Shown here piece by piece: positions 43,771 to 52,729 of a stretch of DNA of 63,223 bases. The DNA is taken from positions 1 through 63,223 of the forward strand of contig CAMKRZ010000017.1 in NCBI GenBank assembly GCA_946415315.1. Reading direction: 5' to 3'. The position numbers were made by a program, and so were the translations under genes. The stretch comes from an uncultured Lachnoclostridium sp. (GTDB lineage: Bacteria > Bacillota > Clostridia > Lachnospirales > Lachnospiraceae). Positions within the stretch are counted from its first letter, which is position 1; every line of letters begins with the position of its first letter. Under the pieces are notes generated by a model, which saw only the letters and a list, made by a program, of their open reading frames with translations, ran no database searches and was not told the DNA's origin.

Positions 43771-45657
43771 ATGGAGAAGAATCTGAAAGACATTGCCGGT
43801 AAGCTGGCGAGCAACAACGAACTCAAAGAGACCAAGATACCGGAAACGCCCGTTGCCGAGGAGCAGAACACGACCGCGGAGGAGCCGGAACCATCGATTG
43901 ACGAGATCAAGAATATCGCTGCCGAGCAGCCGGAAAGCGGCGTGAAAAAAGAGGCAGCGCAGCCGGAGGCGACGGCGAACAGCGAGCCGGTGGCCAACAG
44001 TGATGCGGCTGCGAACAGCGAGGCAGCTGCCGCAGCGAAGAAGGAAGAGGACGCTGACGCGAAGGATCCGGATGCCGTGAAAGCGACGAAGGAAGCCCTG
44101 TCCGAGTCGGCAACCAAGGATTCGTCGACCACCGTGAAGGAGACGGACAGCGCGCCTGCGGAATCCGCACCGGCGGCGAAGAGCACGGAGACGGCGAAGG
44201 GAGGCCGCAAGGCGGCTCCGGCACCGGCCGACAGAGCAGAGCTTCTGAAGAGAAATCTCGTCACGGCATACAAGACGGACAAGGCGAAGAACGATGCCCT
44301 CGAGGCGGAGAAGGTGGCGGCGAAATCGGAAGATGCGGCCGGGAAGAAGGAAGACCCCGTCAGCGCGGCCGTGCCGGATGCCAACCTGAAGAAGAAAGAG
44401 AAGGAAACGGAAGAAGCCAAGGCCGGCAAGGCAACCAAGTCCGAAGGCGGCGAGACCGGCAAGGCAGCGACCAAGCCCGAAGGCAGCGGGGCCGGCAAGA
44501 CCACGACTGCGGAGAGCAAGGAAGAGGCCGCGAAGAAGGAGGAATCCGCAGAGGGTTCCAAGGAAGAGGAAGAGAAGAAATCGCCGTTGGCAGCCATGCT
44601 CGGTTACGGCAAGGCGCTGATCGGCAGCGTATATAAGAACTACAAGAACCGCAAGAAGATCAAAGAGAGCAAGACCGTGGACAAGAAGAAAGGTGCGCGG
44701 AGAGAGCTCTGGAAGAGCATCGGTGACACGGTGAAGAACCTTTCGGGCGGAGCGACCTCCGGTCTGAAGGCGTTCGGCAGCGAGGAGAGCCAAAGCCTCG
44801 GCGGAAAGATCATCGACGCGTTCACGTCCGCAGCGGGCTCCGTCGGAAGTTTCATGTCAATGGCGGCGGGCATCAGCGCCAAGCGGGAGCATAAAAAGAT
44901 TGCCAGCTCGGCGCAATCCTGGATCGACAAGGTGAAGGGCACTTCGGCGGAGAAGGAAAATGAGCTTTCGAAGAGTGTCAAGAGCGCTCGCGGCACTGCG
45001 GATTACGGCGCCAAGCGCAAGGAGAGGAACGATTTCAAGGCCAAGAAGTACGCGATGTCCATGGCCCGTGATTTCAACAAGATCAAGGGCGATCAGATGG
45101 TCAAGGGTGGATTCGGATTTGCCACATCGCTGCTCGGAACCGCGAAGAAGGGCATGGCCTTTGCCTCGAAGAGCTTCCTGTCGTCCGAGGTCGGAACGGG
45201 ACTGAAAATGGGTATGGATGCCCTGAGTTCCGTGCTCGGAAAGATCGGCGAGGCCGTCGAGAAGAAGTCCGATGACAAGGCAGCCAAGGCGAACAAGGAT
45301 ACGCAGCTGAAACATATCGATGACTATATTACAAGCCGGTCGTCCAAACTGGATGTCGGCGAGGATGTCATCTTCAAGGGCATTGCCGAGGATGAGAAGG
45401 AGAACTACGGCAAGGGCGAGCTCACCGACAACGAGAAGGCGAGGATCGTCATCGCAAGACTCGGCGTAGATGTCGAGATCACCGACGAAGCTCTCACGGA
45501 CGAGGAGAAGATGGCCGCGTTCAAGCTGCTGGCGATGAAGAGAGCGAAGAACATACTGAACGCATCGCCTGACACAAAGAAGGCGATGCTGCGGTCGCTC
45601 GGACTCGGCGAATCGGCGACGGCGGAGGATGTTGTCGCATCGATGATCGGAGAATAA
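43771..45657 (+). CDS. paralogue A1: low-complexity/hydrophobic/C-terminal-domain protein
   Basis: 628 residues. Residues 1-270 are low complexity (Ala, Glu, Lys, Thr), broken by RAELLKRNLV (155-164). The middle has small-residue hydrophobic stretches (SPLAAMLGYGKALIGSVY, FTSAAGSVGSFMSMAAGI, GGFGFATSLLGTAKKGMAFA) between Lys-rich helices, with the marker FKAKKYAMSMARDFN. The last 100 residues are a conserved domain (VIARLGVDVEITDEAL, FKLLAMKRAKNILNAS, KAMLRSLGLGESA). It is closest to the protein at 49058 and less close to those at 45769 and 50740. No known toxin domain. Cargo or tape measure are the two options. Confidence 0.7.
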   Translation: MEKNLKDIAGKLASNNELKETKIPETPVAEEQNTTAEEPEPSIDEIKNIAAEQPESGVKKEAAQPEATANSEPVANSDAAANSEAAAAAKKEEDADAKDPDAVKATKEALSESATKDSSTTVKETDSAPAESAPAAKSTETAKGGRKAAPAPADRAELLKRNLVTAYKTDKAKNDALEAEKVAAKSEDAAGKKEDPVSAAVPDANLKKKEKETEEAKAGKATKSEGGETGKAATKPEGSGAGKTTTAESKEEAAKKEESAEGSKEEEEKKSPLAAMLGYGKALIGSVYKNYKNRKKIKESKTVDKKKGARRELWKSIGDTVKNLSGGATSGLKAFGSEESQSLGGKIIDAFTSAAGSVGSFMSMAAGISAKREHKKIASSAQSWIDKVKGTSAEKENELSKSVKSARGTADYGAKRKERNDFKAKKYAMSMARDFNKIKGDQMVKGGFGFATSLLGTAKKGMAFASKSFLSSEVGTGLKMGMDALSSVLGKIGEAVEKKSDDKAAKANKDTQLKHIDDYITSRSSKLDVGEDVIFKGIAEDEKENYGKGELTDNEKARIVIARLGVDVEITDEALTDEEKMAAFKLLAMKRAKNILNASPDTKKAMLRSLGLGESATAEDVVASMIGE

Positions 45658-45667
45658 GGAGGGATTA

Positions 45668-45701
45668 CTGAGGAACTGCGGAGTTCATCATAGTTTCTCA
45701 G
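45668..45701 (+). other. intercistronic hairpin
   Basis: CTGAGGAACT (45668-45677) pairs over 10 bases, one a G-U wobble, with AGTTTCTCAG (45692-45701). No T-run follows, so it is more likely an RNA processing or attenuation element than a terminator. It lies in the 111-base gap between paralogues A1 and B1. Confidence 0.4.
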
Positions 45702-45768
45702 ACGAATCGCGTGAATGCGCAGTGGAATGCCTGCTTGGCGGGCGCTCATTTTCAGAAAGGAGAAACGG

Positions 45769-47916
45769 ATGCCGGGACCAGAAGTAATACCTGTTAATGA
45801 GGGTGAAAATCCAGACAGCACCCCCCCTAAGACCACCGGTAATCCCGGCGGTATGGGAACAACTGCATCGGCGACGGGAGCCGCCAATCTCGCTGCAACG
45901 GGCAGCGGGAGCGGAGCCAAAACATCTTCGGCGGAAGTACCCGGCGGAGAAGGCACTGTTTCGAAAAACATCCCTGCGGATGACCCGAATGCGCCGAAAG
46001 GTAAGGACGCAGCAGCCGAAGTACCCGGAGGAGCAGCGCCGGAGGACGAGGACGCTGCAGCTGAAGTACCCGGAGGAGCGGCGCCGAAAGCCGCATCCGA
46101 AACAACGAACCCTCCCGGAGGGGGAGCAGCGCCGGAGGACGAGGACGCTGCAGCTGAAGTACCCGGAGGAGCGGCGCCGAAAGCCGCAGCCGAAACAACG
46201 AATCCTAACGGAGGAGGAGTAGCGCCGGAGGCCGCATCAGCCGAAACGACCACAACGGAAGACGCCGGTGCTGCCGCAGGTATAAGGAAACGTGCCGAAA
46301 GGGATGCCCGCTCAGGCAGCGCACACAGGTCGGATACCCGGTATGATGCTGAGCCAACGCGCATGGAAGTGCTGAGGCAGCGGCTTGTTGTTGAGCACCA
46401 GGAAGACAAAAGAACCAGAGAAAAAGCCCTGGAGGAAGAGGAGGAAGAACGCGACAGTATTAAGCATACAAAACGAGTGTCCCGCAATCAAACGGCAGAT
46501 GACATAGCGTTTTATTCCGGCCTTCTGGGCACTACCGGCGTGGTAACCGCAGCGCTGGGACCCACAGTATTGGAGAAGCTCGGCGACAGTGACATGGAGA
46601 AAATGGCCAGACGTGCGCAGAGCAGTGACATGAAACGCGAGAACCTTACAGATGATGAGAAAACTTTCCAGGATGCTTTTAACTGGATCGGACTTGCCGG
46701 CAATGCAATCGGGGCGATCAGCAGCGGAATAAAAACAGGATCAAGCATATACCGTGCCAGGACTGACAAGAACAAGCACAAACGCCGCACTGCCAGATTC
46801 CGGGCACTTTCCGGGGCATTTTCCATGGGTGGAAGCATAGCTGCCGGTTTCGGTAATGCGGAAAACCTCGGACTGATCGACGGATGGGGAATGGAGCGCG
46901 GGAGTGATGCACGGAAACGGGGCGGCATCGCGGATATCATTTCCGGAATCGGCGGCATGGGAGACAAGGTTTTCGATTATCTGGGAAACCTTCAGGAAGC
47001 GCACGGGTATTCTTCTGCTTCGGGTGCCATCGGAGAATACCTGAAAGGCGTTAAAAGAAAAAGTACCACAGCTGACACCGGATCGAGGGAAGAGGAGGAT
47101 AACGGTGATATTCCCGACACTCTCCCGGGCAATGCGAAAGCGGCACCCAAGAAGGCCGGACTGGACGAGTGGAGAAAGCGTAAAACTGCAAAGGCTCAGA
47201 AATATGCCATGGAGCAGGCTAAGAACTTCAACGATGTGAGGACAAAGAACCCGCTCAAAGGTGCTATAGGCGCAGTCGGAGGCATCGCGGGAGGGCTTGG
47301 ATCCATATTGACCGGAATCTCAAAGGGTGGCGGAGGGCTAAGCAACGAGCTCGGGGCAATCGGCTCGCTGTTATCTATGATCGGAGGGGGGGCTAAGGCT
47401 CTGGGGGCAGTGGTCGACAAAGGGATTGATAAGAGCGAGGAAAACCGACTGCATCGGGAGAAAGAGGATGTTATCGCAAGCTATCTTGGCGAAAAAACAG
47501 GCAAGATAAAGGAAGAAGCGAAACGCGTCAGCCTGAATGACATCGAGAAGGAAGCTGTCGGAGAAGATACGCTTGATCTTACGGACGATGAGGCGAGGAC
47601 AATCGCAATCATGCGCCTCGGTGTTGATTTACCTGACAAAAAAAGTGACCTTTCCAAGTTAAAACACGATAGTGCAGTATTTCAGAAAATCACGGAAAAA
47701 CGTGCGAAGAACATTCTTTTGTCAGAACCTGAGGAAAAAAAGGCGATGCTTACGTCTCTGGGACTTGACGAAGACGCCGCACTCGAAGACGTTGTCAGGG
47801 CGCTCAGTGCCGGATGGGATCCGAGTGTCGGTTTGGTGGACAAAGCCACGGTTCCGGTCAAGCAGAAAGGTAAATCACTTAAGAATAAGATTTCGAGATT
47901 CTTTCATCGTCATTGA
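45769..47916 (+). CDS. paralogue B1: low-complexity/hydrophobic/C-terminal-domain protein
   Basis: 715 residues from the ATG at 45769 (AAAGGAGAAACGG upstream); the in-frame ATG at 45715 lacks a ribosome binding site. Residues 1-180 are acidic Pro/Gly/Ala-rich, with 2.3 copies of a 31-residue repeat (see the repeat entry). The marker RMEVLRQRLVV is followed by Gly/Ala-rich hydrophobic stretches (GLAGNAIGAISSGIKTGSSIY, split by charges, and IGAVGGIAGGLGSILTGISK). KAQKYAMEQAKNFN and the C-terminal domain (IAIMRLGVDLPDK, EKRAKNILLSEPEEKKAMLT, LGLDEDAALEDVVRAL) tie it to the family. It has an extra basic tail ending FFHRH. Confidence 0.7.
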   Translation: MPGPEVIPVNEGENPDSTPPKTTGNPGGMGTTASATGAANLAATGSGSGAKTSSAEVPGGEGTVSKNIPADDPNAPKGKDAAAEVPGGAAPEDEDAAAEVPGGAAPKAASETTNPPGGGAAPEDEDAAAEVPGGAAPKAAAETTNPNGGGVAPEAASAETTTTEDAGAAAGIRKRAERDARSGSAHRSDTRYDAEPTRMEVLRQRLVVEHQEDKRTREKALEEEEEERDSIKHTKRVSRNQTADDIAFYSGLLGTTGVVTAALGPTVLEKLGDSDMEKMARRAQSSDMKRENLTDDEKTFQDAFNWIGLAGNAIGAISSGIKTGSSIYRARTDKNKHKRRTARFRALSGAFSMGGSIAAGFGNAENLGLIDGWGMERGSDARKRGGIADIISGIGGMGDKVFDYLGNLQEAHGYSSASGAIGEYLKGVKRKSTTADTGSREEEDNGDIPDTLPGNAKAAPKKAGLDEWRKRKTAKAQKYAMEQAKNFNDVRTKNPLKGAIGAVGGIAGGLGSILTGISKGGGGLSNELGAIGSLLSMIGGGAKALGAVVDKGIDKSEENRLHREKEDVIASYLGEKTGKIKEEAKRVSLNDIEKEAVGEDTLDLTDDEARTIAIMRLGVDLPDKKSDLSKLKHDSAVFQKITEKRAKNILLSEPEEKKAMLTSLGLDEDAALEDVVRALSAGWDPSVGLVDKATVPVKQKGKSLKNKISRFFHRH
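46031..46230 (+). repeat. 93-bp tandem repeat inside paralogue B1
   Basis: Two nearly identical 93-bp units (46031-46123 and 46124-46216) and a short third start at 46217. Each unit codes for 31 residues containing APEDEDAAAEVPGGAAP and ETTNP. The unit keeps the frame, so length can change by slippage without breaking the gene. Confidence 0.9.
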
Positions 47917-48000
47917 TCCCGATCATACATGCCGGCTTGAGCGGGCATATGTTTCATGATCGTGACGGAAGAAAAAGAAAACAGGTACGGAGGTACATAC

Positions 48001-48510
48001 ATGGACAAGACAGGTGCGAAAGAATATCTCGCGGAAATTGCGAATCTGATCGAGGACGGCATTCACGAGGCGGCCATCGACAGTACGGAGGACGGAGCGG
48101 TGCTTCTGATGACGGCGGCATCCCCGTTTGCCGAGGAGGGGGAACTCGCATATTCGGTCTCGTTTGAAGAGTTTAAGGCCGATATGTACATTTTCCAGAT
48201 TATGATCTTCACGTTCACGAACATTCCGGAGGAACGGTTCGATGAGTTGCGGGTCGTCATCAACGCGCTGAATTCGCGCATCAATCTCGGCAATTTCGTG
48301 CTGTTTGAGGAGTCCAACGCGGTGTTCTTCAACCACAGTTTCCTGCTTGACGAGACTGCCAACGCGGCCGTCGCCGCGCGCATCCTTCTTCGGAGCATCG
48401 GTTTGATGGAAAATGCGGTGGTGAACGCAGGGCAGTGGCTGTTACAGCTGCTTGCCGGGGAATGCACCGTAGAGGAAGTTATGGACGCGCTTGACAGAGA
48501 GGAGGAGTGA
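48001..48510 (+). CDS. small acidic chaperone-like protein 1
   Basis: 169 residues from the ATG at 48001 with CGGAGG about 9 bases upstream. An N-terminal helix, a central beta-rich part (AVLLMTAASPF, YIFQIMIFTFTNIPEERFDE), a long helix (LRVVINALNSRI) and then NFVLFEESNAVFFNHSFLL give the alpha-beta-alpha pattern of YbjN-like and type III chaperone-like (CesT-type) proteins. It is very acidic with no catalytic motif. It is paired with the next gene and flanked by the large paralogues, which suggests it keeps them soluble or guides them to the particle. Confidence 0.55.
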   Translation: MDKTGAKEYLAEIANLIEDGIHEAAIDSTEDGAVLLMTAASPFAEEGELAYSVSFEEFKADMYIFQIMIFTFTNIPEERFDELRVVINALNSRINLGNFVLFEESNAVFFNHSFLLDETANAAVAARILLRSIGLMENAVVNAGQWLLQLLAGECTVEEVMDALDREEE

Positions 48511-48515
48511 CGAAA

Positions 48516-49013
48516 ATGATGGAGAAAGAAGCTTTGACCGATCTCATCATGGAACATCTTGAGGCAATCGGGATACCCTGTGAACTGGAAGACATTGCCG
48601 GCAAGGAGGCAATCGTTGCCGAGTATACCGGAGAGAACGGCGAACTGCCTGAAGACTGCTCGATCACGGTGGAAAATCTGACGGAAGACTCGACGGAGAT
48701 TAACATCCTTGTCACTGTTTTTTCGGGGCTGGACGAGGTTTCGACCGTCAATGTCGCAAGGGTTGTCGGTGAACTGAACAAGTTCCTGCAGATCGGAAGC
48801 TTTTCCGTGATCGACGACGGTGCGCTGTTCCTGAACTATTGTTTTGTGGTGGATGAAGAGATGGGCGTCAACAACATGCTGGCTGCATTTCTCGCGTCGC
48901 TGGACGCTGTTTCGGCAGCGGCGATCGACGCCAAGCAGCAGCTTCAGCCGCTGATCAAAGGGGAGACTACGGTGGAGCAGCTTCTGGAGGAAGGGCTGTA
49001 CGTGGAGCAGTGA
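48516..49013 (+). CDS. small acidic chaperone-like protein 2
   Basis: 165 residues. The ATG at 48516 lies 8 bases after GGAGGAG; an overlapping GTG at 48507 is less likely. The plan is the same as the preceding protein: helix, beta-sheet (ITVENLTEDSTEINILVTVF), helix (NVARVVGELNKFL), strands (GSFSVIDDGALFLNYCFVVD), helices, and a final TVEQLLEEGL matching TVEEVMDALD there. The two are clearly paralogues. A dimer or heterodimer serving the A/B proteins is inferred. Confidence 0.55.
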   Translation: MMEKEALTDLIMEHLEAIGIPCELEDIAGKEAIVAEYTGENGELPEDCSITVENLTEDSTEINILVTVFSGLDEVSTVNVARVVGELNKFLQIGSFSVIDDGALFLNYCFVVDEEMGVNNMLAAFLASLDAVSAAAIDAKQQLQPLIKGETTVEQLLEEGLYVEQ

Positions 49014-49057
49014 CGGGAAACGGGACGATACCTTGATAAACATGGGGAGGTTAGAAC

Positions 49058-50713
49058 ATGCGTTTCTTTGACGAGGATTATGTCTATGATGATTACGGTG
49101 GCATCACGCTGCGCCCGGATCATCCGAACCGTACAACAACGACAACGGGGTCGGTAGGCGGCGCCAATCCCACGGATCATTTGTCACCGGAAGAAACTGC
49201 GGCCAATGTTGCTCCGACAAAAGAACAAGGTAATTCTGTACGACCGAAATCGACTTCAGACGCTGATGCGAATGATTCCGGAGCGGAAGGTTCCAAACCG
49301 GCTGCTTCCGGTGATGCAGCAGTTGCGGCAGCGGCGAAGCCAAAACCGAAGCCGATTCCCATGCCTGACGGCCCGTTTATTCCCTTCAACAGAGCTGAGA
49401 TGCTGCAGCGAAATCTGGTAATCCGGCGCCGCAGGGAAAAAGGATTGTCGGATGATCATGAGGAGCTTCCGCAGGATCCCAAGAAATCCTGGGGAAAGAG
49501 AATATCTGAGGGCTACGACAAAGTCGATCTGGTAATTGGTGCTGTTCAGGACGGAGAGAAACTTGTCAAGGATGTTTCCGATATTCAGGGCGGAGACATG
49601 AAAGCAGTGGACGATGTCTTCGGAATTGCGTCTATTTTTACAACCGGAGCATCGATGGTCAACAGCATCTACAAGACCCGCAATAACGTAAAAAGGGCGA
49701 AAAATGCCAAGAATCGGCAGAGACGTCATCAGGCAGAGCTTTCCGTTGCGGGCAATGCCGCAAGTCTTCTTTCAAGCACCCTGTCAATCACTTCCAAAAG
49801 CATGAAGTATTTGGGCAGCGGAACCAGTGAGCAGAAGGACACCATACAGGCTCTCGGTCTGATGTCTTCCTTGTTGGGTGTCGCCGGGAGTGCGGCAGGT
49901 ATGCTCGCAGCCCGCAGCGGAAGGAATGAGAACCGGCGCATTGCCAGGGATACCGGAAAATGGTCTCAGGAAGCGAGAGAAGCAGACAAATTCAAACCAA
50001 ACTATGCAGCCAATCTTTCAAGGAACATCAAGGATGATTCCCAAAAAGCCAACCGCGACGCGCTGAAGCAGGAAAGAACAGACTACAAGGCAAAAAAATA
50101 CGCGATGGGCATGGCTCATGATTTTAACGAGATGAAGGGGTCTCAGTCGCTGCGCGGCGGATTCGGAATGGGCAAATCGGTCCTCGGTTTTCTGACGTCT
50201 GCAACGAAAGCGGCTACAGGCAGTACCGGAATATGGAATACAGCGGGAGGGAAGATAGCATCCCTTGTATTGGACGGTGCCAGCACGCTTTTGAAGTATG
50301 CCGGAAAAGTACACGACAAGGCTTTGGAAACCTCGGCGAAAATGGAATCCGACGATAAGAAAGTGAGGTCGGTTGATGACTACATCAGAGACAAACTGGC
50401 CAACCTTCAGATCAGCACGGATGAGATGTTCAAAGATGTTCCTCAGGATGAGCGGGCCAACCTCGGAAACGCCGAACTCAGCTTGAAGGAGAAAAAACGC
50501 GTTATCATCGCAAGACTCGGTCTGGATATCAAGATTACCGATGAAGAACTGAGTGATGAGGAAAAACTGAATGCGTTTAAGCTTCTGGCGATACGTCGTG
50601 CCAGAAACATTATGAATGCTTCCGGTGCAACAAAGAAGCAGATGCTTCGGGCTCTCGGACTGGATGAGAGCGCAAGTGAGGGAGATATCGTGAAAGCGAT
50701 GACGGGAGAGTAA
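49058..50713 (+). CDS. paralogue A2: low-complexity/hydrophobic/C-terminal-domain protein
   Basis: 551 residues, ATG behind GGGGAGGTTAGAAC. The N-terminus is shorter than in A1 and Asp/Tyr-rich (FFDEDYVYDDYGG), followed by a Pro/Ala/Lys spacer and RAEMLQRNLV (matching RAELLKRNLV in A1). Hydrophobic stretches include ALGLMSSLLGVAGSAAGMLA. DYKAKKYAMGMAHDFNEMKG and the C-terminal 110 residues (VDDYIRDKLANL, IIARLGLDIKITDEEL, FKLLAIRRARNIMNAS, KQMLRALGLDESA) align with A1 almost without gaps. It is the best-preserved pair of the family. Confidence 0.72.
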   Translation: MRFFDEDYVYDDYGGITLRPDHPNRTTTTTGSVGGANPTDHLSPEETAANVAPTKEQGNSVRPKSTSDADANDSGAEGSKPAASGDAAVAAAAKPKPKPIPMPDGPFIPFNRAEMLQRNLVIRRRREKGLSDDHEELPQDPKKSWGKRISEGYDKVDLVIGAVQDGEKLVKDVSDIQGGDMKAVDDVFGIASIFTTGASMVNSIYKTRNNVKRAKNAKNRQRRHQAELSVAGNAASLLSSTLSITSKSMKYLGSGTSEQKDTIQALGLMSSLLGVAGSAAGMLAARSGRNENRRIARDTGKWSQEAREADKFKPNYAANLSRNIKDDSQKANRDALKQERTDYKAKKYAMGMAHDFNEMKGSQSLRGGFGMGKSVLGFLTSATKAATGSTGIWNTAGGKIASLVLDGASTLLKYAGKVHDKALETSAKMESDDKKVRSVDDYIRDKLANLQISTDEMFKDVPQDERANLGNAELSLKEKKRVIIARLGLDIKITDEELSDEEKLNAFKLLAIRRARNIMNASGATKKQMLRALGLDESASEGDIVKAMTGE

Positions 50714-50739
50714 ACAAAACTTGTGAGAGGAGATCCTCT

Positions 50740-52668
50740 ATGAGAATGGTTCAGGGTACAACAGAGTCAGGCGGGTCAACGCAGCAAGAGACTGCAGGAA
50801 AGCAGCGTGATCAAACAAAGCTCCCGCAGGGTACCGAAGACGCCACCATTGTCGACGATAGCTCTAATTCGGCACCGCTTTCTCCACCCGGAGACTCGGG
50901 AAAGCCTTCGGCAGCGGCAGCAGCGGCTTCTGCAGAGCCAACGGAAGCGGATCCAGCGGCAACAGTGGCTCCGACGGTTCCTGCAAATCAGAAAACCGGA
51001 CAGCCGGCGGCAGTGAATTCAGCAGCAGCGGCAACAGATCCGGCGGCAGCGGCAGCACCGGCAGTTCCTGCAGATCAACAGGGAGCAAACGGCAACGGAG
51101 CACCGGTAGCGGCAGCACCGGCAGTTCCTGCAGATCAACAGGGAGCAAACGGCAACGGAGCACCGGTAGCGGCAGCACCGGCAATTCCTGCAGATCAGCA
51201 GGGACAGGGAGCAAATGGCAACGGGGCACCGGCTCCGGCAGCACCGGCAGCAGCAAATCCTCCTGCTATGCGAGCACATGGTATGAATCAAGTATGGAAT
51301 GTGCTTGTCAAGGGATATCGGGATCGACATCAGGCAAGACAACTGCAGGATGAAGAGAAAGTTCCGGGAGCGTCTGTGGCCAGTCAGATTTCTCTTTGGA
51401 GCGGCGTAGGGGCCGGTATTCTGAATACAGCGGCTTCCGGTCTTGTTGTACAGAATGGTCTGGATGCTGCGCATATGGATAAAAGCTTCGATCCTAAAAA
51501 ACCTGTCAGTAAAGATAATCAAAAATACGATCCGGAAAATCCTACCGATGAGATGAAAACAAGGTCCATGCAGGCTAACTGGATTCGCGGGGCAGCGGGA
51601 GTAGCTTCTTTGATTTCGACAGGTGCGGGATTGTATTCTTCTATCCGGGGGATTAGAACAGCGAGGAGAAATAAGCAACGGAACAAGAAGAGAAAGGCGC
51701 AAATTGACACTGCTGCCGGAGTGTTTGGAGCCATAGGCGGTTTGGCCTCGACTACATCAGCGTTCATGGGCGCAGGAAATGCAAACGCAAAGGCAACCGG
51801 TATTGTCGGAATTGTAGGTACCGGTTTTGCAGGCTTAGGCAGTTTAATACGGACGGGAGGAGCAATTGGCCACTCTATTCATCACGGAAAAGTGGCATAT
51901 AGCGCGGGTAAGATCAACGAGGCGAGCAAGCAGACCGATCCAAATGTACTGAGTGCACCTGCACATGCGACATCCAAAATAAACGGCGACCCTAACAACA
52001 AGGATTCTGCCAGAGCTGCAGCGAAAGCAAGGCTGTATGCGATGGAGCAGGCAAAAAACTATAATAAAGCAAAAGCAGTACAGGAAGGAGTCAATGCAGC
52101 AACGGAAGGAATTCTGGGTCTGGGTTCCATCGCAATGGGACTCATAGGAGGTATCAATTCACTGGCAAACAGCAAGCCTGATGCTGCTACTTTGAAAATG
52201 AGAGGCGGACTCGGAATAGGGGCTTCTTTGTCGAAATTACTCGGTACTGCTGTAGGAAAAATAACAAATAAAGTAGCCGCATCCAAGAGTAAAAACAGGA
52301 TGCATGAGGTTGTTGACGGGTATATACAAAAAAAGAAGAGCAGTATAGTCAGGGAAGCAGGAGACAAACTTGATAACAGCAACCCAAGAGACCCGCAGAA
52401 ACTGAATCAACAGGAGCATGATCTGGTCACGAACAGTGATAAGATCCAGGAAAAAATCGCTATCGCCAGACTGGGTATAGCGCTTACACTGGATACAAGC
52501 AGTATCAGCGAAGATATCTACAAGAAAGCGTTTAAAGAAATTACGTTCCGTCGTGCGCAGAACATTCTCAATTCAGGCAATGAGAAGGATAGATTACTGG
52601 GGGCGCTGCATTTACCGACCACCGCTTCGGTAGAGGAAGTCGCAGAAGCGCTCGGATATGAAGGGTAA
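50740..52668 (+). CDS. paralogue B2: low-complexity/hydrophobic/C-terminal-domain protein
   Basis: 642 residues, ATG behind AGAGGAGATCCTCT. Residues 1-185 are Ala/Pro/Gln/Asn-rich with a 20-residue repeat. Middle Gly/Ala-rich hydrophobic stretches (GAAGVASLISTGAGLYSSI, GILGLGSIAMGLIGGINSLA) recall membrane-active or tape-measure segments. RLYAMEQAKNYNKAK and the end (IAIARLGIALTLD, FRRAQNILNSGNEKDRLLGA, TASVEEVAEALGYEG) place it with B1. The last bases overlap a possible start of the next gene, and a stray copy of its C-terminus follows. Confidence 0.7.
   Translation: MRMVQGTTESGGSTQQETAGKQRDQTKLPQGTEDATIVDDSSNSAPLSPPGDSGKPSAAAAAASAEPTEADPAATVAPTVPANQKTGQPAAVNSAAAATDPAAAAAPAVPADQQGANGNGAPVAAAPAVPADQQGANGNGAPVAAAPAIPADQQGQGANGNGAPAPAAPAAANPPAMRAHGMNQVWNVLVKGYRDRHQARQLQDEEKVPGASVASQISLWSGVGAGILNTAASGLVVQNGLDAAHMDKSFDPKKPVSKDNQKYDPENPTDEMKTRSMQANWIRGAAGVASLISTGAGLYSSIRGIRTARRNKQRNKKRKAQIDTAAGVFGAIGGLASTTSAFMGAGNANAKATGIVGIVGTGFAGLGSLIRTGGAIGHSIHHGKVAYSAGKINEASKQTDPNVLSAPAHATSKINGDPNNKDSARAAAKARLYAMEQAKNYNKAKAVQEGVNAATEGILGLGSIAMGLIGGINSLANSKPDAATLKMRGGLGIGASLSKLLGTAVGKITNKVAASKSKNRMHEVVDGYIQKKKSSIVREAGDKLDNSNPRDPQKLNQQEHDLVTNSDKIQEKIAIARLGIALTLDTSSISEDIYKKAFKEITFRRAQNILNSGNEKDRLLGALHLPTTASVEEVAEALGYEG
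51061..51246 (+). repeat. 60-bp tandem repeat inside paralogue B2
   Basis: 51061-51120 and 51121-51180 are identical over all 60 bases. A third unit from 51181 is 66 bases and diverged. Each codes for about 20 residues with AVPADQQGANGNGAP. Perfect identity points to recent expansion. Confidence 0.92.
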
Positions 52669-52682
52669 CAGTTATAAGCGGG

Positions 52683-52727
52683 AAGAAGTCATTGGATATC
52701 GCAGAAGCATTGGGGTACGAAGAATAA
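52683..52727 (+). pseudogene. leftover C-terminus of a further B-type paralogue
   Basis: Between paralogue B2 and the regulator one frame reads KKSLDIAEALGYEE and stops. B2 itself ends VEEVAEALGYEG. The similarity over the last 10 residues, within 60 bases, suggests a tandem duplicate that was deleted except for its tail, or a local duplication. It has no start of its own. Confidence 0.55.
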
Positions 52728-52729
52728 CT

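Noticed and set aside
43198-44793. 531-residue minus-strand open frame
   Set aside because: It runs opposite ATPase 1 and paralogue A1 with Leu/Arg runs caused by antisense repeats.
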